This document shows positions 6,548 through 10,035 of a DNA stretch of 10,035 nucleotides, one piece after another. The position numbers were made by a program, and so were the translations under genes. The notes beneath the pieces are model-generated. The model worked only from the letters and a program-made list of their open reading frames with translations. It searched no databases and was not told the origin of the DNA. Numbering within the stretch: position 1 is the stretch's first letter; each line of letters opens with the position of its first letter. The DNA comes from an uncultured Clostridia bacterium (GTDB taxonomy: Bacteria; Bacillota_A; Clostridia; TANB77; CAG-508): assembly GCA_948852375.1 (NCBI GenBank), contig CAQOYX010000053.1, positions 1 to 10,035 on the forward strand, written 5' to 3'.

Positions 6548-6971
6548 TTATCTAGTAATTAATCTTGTTATTTCAAGATTCTCTTGCTTATTTCCTACTG
6601 TATATTCTACTTTTACCTTTAAAATTTTTATTAAATCTTTTTTATTTTCATTTCCTGCTATTTCATTATATTTTTGTAATTCTGTCTTTATGGTATATCC
6701 TTTTGGTATTGTTTCTTCTGTATTTAGATTTTGTACTAATTCATTTACAGTAGTACCGACTAACGCTATCATATTCCATCATTTCTACATTTTCAATTAC
6801 ATCAATTATGGCATTTGTTGCTACAGTTTTTCTGCTTTTAGATTGTGTTGTGATGTAATAATTGTAAAATCCACTTGTGATTATTGATATGAATAATATA
6901 ATAATTATAATTGCTATAATTATGTCAGTTGTGGTAAATCCTTTATTATTTATATACTTTTTGTAATTCAT
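6548..6971 (-). CDS. Type IV prepilin, read through a +1 frameshift
   Basis: The protein starts MNYKKYINNKG followed by FTTTDIIIAIIIIILFIS. This is a prepilin leader with cleavage expected after Gly11, Phe at mature position 1, and Asp instead of Glu at position 5. In the zero frame it ends at residue 76. At CGG (6758-6756), after Ser71, a +1 shift continues as Gly-Thr-Thr-Val-Asn-Glu-Leu-Val and so on to a TAA at 6548, giving 140 residues, a usual minor-pilin size. The downstream part has no credible start of its own with a ribosome binding site, which supports one gene. The site before the ATG at 6971 is weak (GAAGGG, about 12 bases away). The gene sits between pilD and another pilin-like gene. 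Confidence 0.75.
6756..6758 (-). other. +1 frameshift site at in-frame CGG (prepilin)
   Basis: The minus-strand context is GTT AGT CGG TAC TAC. The zero frame stops four codons after the CGG. Dropping the C gives AGT GGT ACT ACT GTA AAT GAA, which opens a 69-residue continuation with pilin-like composition. The exact shift point is set only by the overlap of the two open frames, but CGG is the one shared feature with the other two sites. Confidence 0.75.
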
Positions 6972-7010
6972 TTTGCTGCCATCCCTTCTAAATAAGTGAT
7001 ACTATATGAT

Positions 7011-7040
7011 AGAACCCCCAGTCACCTGCGGTGAGAGCCC
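7011..7040. other. G+C-rich hairpin between pilD and the prepilin gene
   Basis: Twenty of these 30 bases are G or C in an otherwise very A/T-rich region. TCACC (7022-7026) and GGTGA (7030-7034) form a five-base stem with a three-base loop, flanked by C5 and GAGAGCCC. It lies directly after the pilD stop and upstream of the prepilin start. It may affect mRNA stability or translation of the prepilin. It matches no RNA family that I recognise. Confidence 0.5.
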
Positions 7041-7041
7041 T

Positions 7042-7851
7042 TTAGTAATACATCATATAATTTACTATAAAATTGGTTATAATTATCACTACAATATTAC
7101 ATACACATAAAAAGAATGCTATAGGTGTCTTCTCATTTTTTATTATTCTCATCTTTCTTCTTTTTAAGTGTTTTAATATATTTTTTATACCTATTGCTAA
7201 TATAGCCATTACAATTGTATATATTGTGTTATATGCCCCTGAAAAAATTAGCATATATAATATTAAAATTAATATTTGTATCCAATAATTATATTTTAAG
7301 TTTTTCTTTAGTAAGTATATATCCATAAATAATAGGATAATCATAAAACTTAAATATATAACATATTCATATACATTTGTTTTTGTTAGTGTATATGAAT
7401 ATATCATATATACCAATGAAACAAAAACACCATAAACTAATATAGACTTTTGGATTGTACTTTGTTCTTTTTCAATTCCTGCAATTATAAATAAACTAAC
7501 AAAATATAAAATTGTTAGTGCAAAAATTATTATTGTATTAATATTCAACTGATAAATATCAATTTTTAAAGATATAGCAAATAACAAAAATGTTATTCCT
7601 GTTAATATCTCAAATATAAAATATCTTATTCCAATTGGTTTATTGCAATATTTACATTTTCCTCTTAAGAATATGTAACTAAATACTGGAATTAAATCTA
7701 ACATTCCTAACTTATGGTTACAACTTGGACAGTATGAATGTGTATGCGTAATATCTTCATTTTTTGGTAATCTGTATGTTGTAAGTGTAAAAAAACTTCC
7801 AAAATATATTCCTAATATAAATACAATAATTAATAGTATAGTTTCTAACAT
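7042..7851 (-). CDS. pilD: Prepilin peptidase (PilD-like) with divergent catalytic motifs
   Basis: PilD-type enzymes cut the leader from prepilins at the membrane and often N-methylate the new N-terminus. The 269-residue protein begins with a membrane helix ending in GSFFTLTTYRLPK, followed by the zinc-binding pair CPSC (41-44) and CKYC (66-69) and the motif KPIGIRY (71-77), all typical of the N-terminal domain. Several membrane helices follow. The first catalytic Asp of the A24 family seems to be Glu (AGIEKE, about residue 127), and the usual GxGDxK motif is not seen; the nearest candidate is FMDIYLLKK with Asp177. The start at 7851 is chosen because AAGGAG lies nine bases upstream; an ATG at 7911 has no such site. 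It sits between two prepilin genes, so context supports a prepilin-processing role despite the motif loss. Confidence 0.8.
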   Translation of the reverse strand: MLETILLIIVFILGIYFGSFFTLTTYRLPKNEDITHTHSYCPSCNHKLGMLDLIPVFSYIFLRGKCKYCNKPIGIRYFIFEILTGITFLLFAISLKIDIYQLNINTIIIFALTILYFVSLFIIAGIEKEQSTIQKSILVYGVFVSLVYMIYSYTLTKTNVYEYVIYLSFMIILLFMDIYLLKKNLKYNYWIQILILILYMLIFSGAYNTIYTIVMAILAIGIKNILKHLKRRKMRIIKNEKTPIAFFLCVCNIVVIIITNFIVNYMMYY

Positions 7852-7860
7852 TATTTGTTT

Positions 7861-7866
7861 CTCCTT
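7861..7866 (-). promoter_or_regulatory. Ribosome binding site that sets the pilD start
   Basis: AAGGAG on the minus strand, nine bases upstream of the ATG at 7851. It falls within the 20-codon extension that would begin at 7911 and supports the shorter product. Confidence 0.7.
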
Positions 7867-7929
7867 AGCAATTAAGCAAAATGACATATACATAAAAATT
7901 GCATATGCCATTTTATTACTCTAATTTAA

Positions 7930-8157
7930 TTAGTGTGTTGCATCCCATGCTGCAGCATCTGCTTCGTTCATAAATGTGTTTAAATTGTTTAGTTCTTCTT
8001 TTGCTGCATTAGTATAGTTTCTAGCAGCCCATTTAGCAGTATTAAAAATACCTTTATCACCTAATGTTAATGAAAGTGTAACACCTGCTAATATTAATAA
8101 TACTATAATTGTAATCATTAAAGCTACTAATGTAATACCTTTTTGTCCTTTTAGCAT
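7930..8157 (-). CDS. Small type IV prepilin
   Basis: This is a 75-residue prepilin of the short clostridial type. The leader MLKGQKG is followed by ITLVALMITIIVLLILAGVTLSL, the hydrophobic assembly helix, with cleavage expected after Gly7. Mature position 5 is Ala rather than Glu. A short amphipathic, Ala/Asn-rich region (NAAKEELNNLN) closes the protein, and there is no room for a globular domain. The ATG at 8157 has GGAGGAG about six bases upstream, the best initiation site among the pilin genes here, so this may be the most abundant pilin. It is the gene immediately before the peptidase gene. Confidence 0.85.
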   Translation of the reverse strand: MLKGQKGITLVALMITIIVLLILAGVTLSLTLGDKGIFNTAKWAARNYTNAAKEELNNLNTFMNEADAAAWDATH

Positions 8158-8211
8158 AAAAAACTCCTCCTTAAAATATTTTTTGATATATTTATTTTTT
8201 ATAAATATAGC

Positions 8212-8640
8212 CTATTTAGTTCCTGTATTTGGTAAATAATTACCTACAGAATTCGAATTCTTAGTACTAGAATTTATATTATTTGTAGTACTATTTTTAT
8301 TGTTAGTACCTGCATTGCCTGCAGTATTATTGTTGTTAGTTGTGTTTGTAGAGCCTATCCCATCCTGTCCAAAAGGATTTACTTTTCCTTTTTGGTAATC
8401 TTTGGTTTTTTCGTCATTTTTTAAATCTGTTCCATCTATTTCATATACTATTTGTGTTTTTTGTTGTTCTTCTTCACTAACATATTCGTCTAATTCTTTT
8501 TGAATATTTTCTGGTACTTGATATTGTTCTATTTTGGGTACTATTTTGTTTGTTGGTATATAATCATATAAAAATACGCCAAGTACCAAAAGTATAGCTA
8601 TTATTATTAAAATAATAATAAAGATTTCTTTTATAATAAA
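8212..8640 (-). CDS. Pilus-locus membrane protein, 5' end lost at a junction
   Basis: The frame reads from about 8640 to a TAG at 8212 (142 codons). It shows a membrane helix (KEIFIIILIIIAILLVLG), then a hydrophilic region (about residues 30-85), a PilP-like VNPFG, an Asn/Thr-rich low-complexity stretch and the end NYLPNTGTK. No ATG, GTG or TTG exists in frame upstream of the helix before a stop at 8673-8671. The TTG at 8589 lies in the middle of the helix and has no ribosome binding site, so the original start has been removed at about 8640. I do not recognise the family. Position and topology suggest a pilus assembly accessory protein. LPNTG looks like a sortase signal, but it stands at the extreme C-terminus without the hydrophobic helix and charged tail a sortase substrate needs. 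Confidence 0.65.
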   Translation of the reverse strand, partial: FIIKEIFIIILIIIAILLVLGVFLYDYIPTNKIVPKIEQYQVPENIQKELDEYVSEEEQQKTQIVYEIDGTDLKNDEKTKDYQKGKVNPFGQDGIGSTNTTNNNNTAGNAGTNNKNSTTNNINSSTKNSNSVGNYLPNTGTK

Positions 8641-8645
8641 ATGGG
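8636..8645. other. Junction where two divergent genes lose their 5' ends
   Basis: To the left, minus-strand coding for the membrane-helix protein lacks a start codon. To the right, plus-strand coding for a YfhO-family protein lacks its N-terminal half. No sequence remains between them that could hold either promoter or either start. This marks a recombination breakpoint or an assembly join. Confidence 0.6.
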
Positions 8646-9654
8646 AAATGCAGATACTTATCGTAATCGATTAGTAACTTCTTCTTCTAATAACATCTTT
8701 TTTCAAACTTTGATGAATGTAAAATATGTGTTTGCAAAAATTGGAGATCAGCCAGCTGGATATGAATTGGTAGAACAAAATGGAGAATATGGAATTTACA
8801 AAAATGATAATGTTTATCCATTAGGATATGTAACTACCAATATTTATCAGAAATCATTTTATGATACATTAGAATATCCATATAATATGGAATTATTAAT
8901 GAATGGGGTAGTTGTAGAAAACCAAGGTGAGAATTCTTTTTCAAGTGATATAGAGAAATATGAAATAGAATATCCTTCTGCTATTGATGGATTAGAAGTA
9001 ATTAAAACAGATAGAGGATATACTGTAACAGCTAAGAGAAATATAACTTTTGATATTCCTTTAAAAGAGATAGTAAAAGATAGTCAAATTTTAATGATTA
9101 AATTTAGGGTTGATAAGTCTCAAAGTTGTAAAAAAGGTGATCTATCAATTGCAATTAATCAAATATCAAATAAACTTACTTGCAAACAATGGATGTATCA
9201 TAATGAAAATTATGATTTTGAATATGCTATTTCAGGAAAAGAAATAGATCATCTTTCTGTTTATATGAGTAAAGGTACTTTTGAAATCGTTGATATAGAA
9301 ACTTATATACTAGATTATCAAACTTTCAAAAACAATTCAAAAGCAGTAGATTCAATGATCGTAGATTTGAAGAAAACGAAAGGGGATCAGATTTCTGGTG
9401 TAATTGATGTATCTGAAAGTGGACATTTTATTTTATCCATTCCTTATGATGAAGCATTCCAAATTAAAGTAGATGGAAAAAAACAGGAATTTTCTAAAGT
9501 TAATGATGTATTTATTGGTTTTCCATTAGAAAAAGGAAAACATAACATAGAAATTACATATAGAGCGCCATGGAAAAATATTGGGATTACAGTTAGTATC
9601 TTTTCACTTTTATTATTTGGAATTATGATTTATATTGATAAGAAGCGAAAATAA
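8641..9654 (+). pseudogene. yfhO: C-terminal fragment of a YfhO-family membrane protein
   Basis: The 337 residues match the C-terminal part of YfhO-type proteins (large multi-spanning proteins of roughly 850 residues, linked in Bacillus to glycosylation of cell-wall polymers). Signs are FFQTLMNVKYVFAK near the start, the beta-rich extracellular part, and the end with IKVDGKKQEF, a short loop, then VFIGFPLEKGKHNIEITYRAP, followed by a last membrane helix (ITVSIFSLLLFGIMIYI) and DKKRK. The family's N-terminal membrane domain is absent. The ATG at 8641 has no ribosome binding site, and the frame meets a stop at 8608, inside sequence that codes for another gene on the minus strand. So this is a 5'-truncated remnant. 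It contains no CGG codons. Confidence 0.75.
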
Positions 9655-9674
9655 AGCTTCAATGTCGTCAATTT

Positions 9675-9701
9675 AAGGAAAGGTTTATCTTTTCCTTTTT
9701 T
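9675..9701 (+). terminator. Rho-independent terminator after the yfhO fragment
   Basis: The stem AAGGAAA (9675-9681) pairs with TTTCCTT (9691-9697) around a nine-base loop and runs into a T-tract to 9701. It lies 20 bases after the stop codon. The stem is A/T-rich but perfectly paired. Confidence 0.75.
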
Positions 9702-9703
9702 GA

Positions 9704-10035
9704 GTGTGCCGTGCATGGCATATATCTAGGTGGTGAAAATCCACTACACGCGTAGGTATCGACGAAGTGTTAGGGAAGCACAAAGCATCAGTCGTGAGGC
9801 ATGGGGCTAAAGGAAGTGTGGAACAAAATCGAGGACTAACGAACAGAAACTTACTATAAGGCTACATAAATGGATAAGGTTGCTCAACAAACTAAAGTCC
9901 AAAAGATACTCGTAACTTTATGTAGTAAAGTGAGTAGCTAATCGAAGAAAGATATATGTCTTACCGCGGGAGGTCTTGCAAACGATTAAGGAGAACCCTA
10001 TTAAGAAAATCGGTCGAAAAAGGTTTATTGCAAGA
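9704..10035 (+). mobile_element. 5' part of a group II intron ribozyme, 3' part outside window
   Basis: The stretch starts with GTGTGCC, the conserved 5' end of group II introns, and carries domain I hallmarks in the expected order: CATGGGGCTAAAGGAAG (about 9800), CGAGGACTAACGAACAGAAAC (about 9830), TATAAGGCTACAT, ATGGATAAGGTTGC with CAAACTAAAGTCC, and later CTTACCGCGGGAGGTCTTG, which resembles the end of domain I to III in the Oceanobacillus iheyensis-type intron. It is G+C-richer than its surroundings. It begins three bases after the T-tract of a terminator, the site preference of group IIC introns. No start codon for the reverse transcriptase/maturase is seen before the edge; that gene should follow in domain IV. 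Confidence 0.85.

Noticed and set aside
544..6971. The three broken genes as ordinary pseudogenes or random sequencing errors
   Set aside because: All three breaks are the same type (+1), at the same otherwise absent codon, with intact family sequence on both sides and no other stops. An artefact that selectively inserts C before GG remains formally possible and needs the reads.
8212..8589. TTG at 8589 as the start of the LPNTG-ending protein
   Set aside because: It lies in the middle of a continuous membrane helix encoded from about 8626, and has no ribosome binding site. Truncation at about 8640 explains the missing start better.

Overview
The window is very A+T-rich, uses strong AAGGAGG-type ribosome binding sites, and carries a monoderm-style lipoprotein, LPxTG-like residues and clostridial-type prepilins. 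This points to an uncultured, low-G+C Bacillota, most likely a gut-type Clostridia. All genes up to about 8640 lie on the minus strand; the last 1.4 kb is on the plus strand.

Layout, in the direction of minus-strand transcription from 8640 to 1. A 5'-truncated membrane protein that ends in LPNTG is followed by a 75-residue prepilin, a prepilin peptidase (pilD-like), a longer prepilin, a second minor-pilin-like gene, pilB, pilT and pilC. Together they form a compact type IV pilus locus with substrate pilins, processing peptidase, assembly ATPase, retraction ATPase and inner-membrane platform. After pilC come a ROK-family sugar kinase and then, behind its own sigma-A-like promoter, a lipoprotein with 14-residue tandem Pro/Thr/Glu repeats that runs off the left edge. 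On the plus strand from 8641 lie the C-terminal part of a YfhO-family membrane protein, a rho-independent terminator and, three bases after its T-tract, the 5' part of a group II intron that runs off the right edge.

Main observation. Three genes (the ROK kinase, pilB and one prepilin) are each split by a single +1 frameshift. In every case the zero-frame codon at the break is CGG, preceded by T, and skipping its C restores the full-length family protein. Between 544 and 8640 I found only three in-frame CGG codons, and they are these three sites; the other four CGG trinucleotides on the coding strand there are out of frame and cause no break. CGG therefore seems not to be read as a normal arginine codon in these genes but to be resolved by a +1 shift (or four-base decoding) that inserts glycine. 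One in-frame CGG in the lipoprotein gene does not fit and is reported as the counter-case.

A second oddity is at about 8640, where the pilus-locus gene and the divergent YfhO fragment both lose their 5' ends at the same point. This is a rearrangement breakpoint or an assembly chimera.
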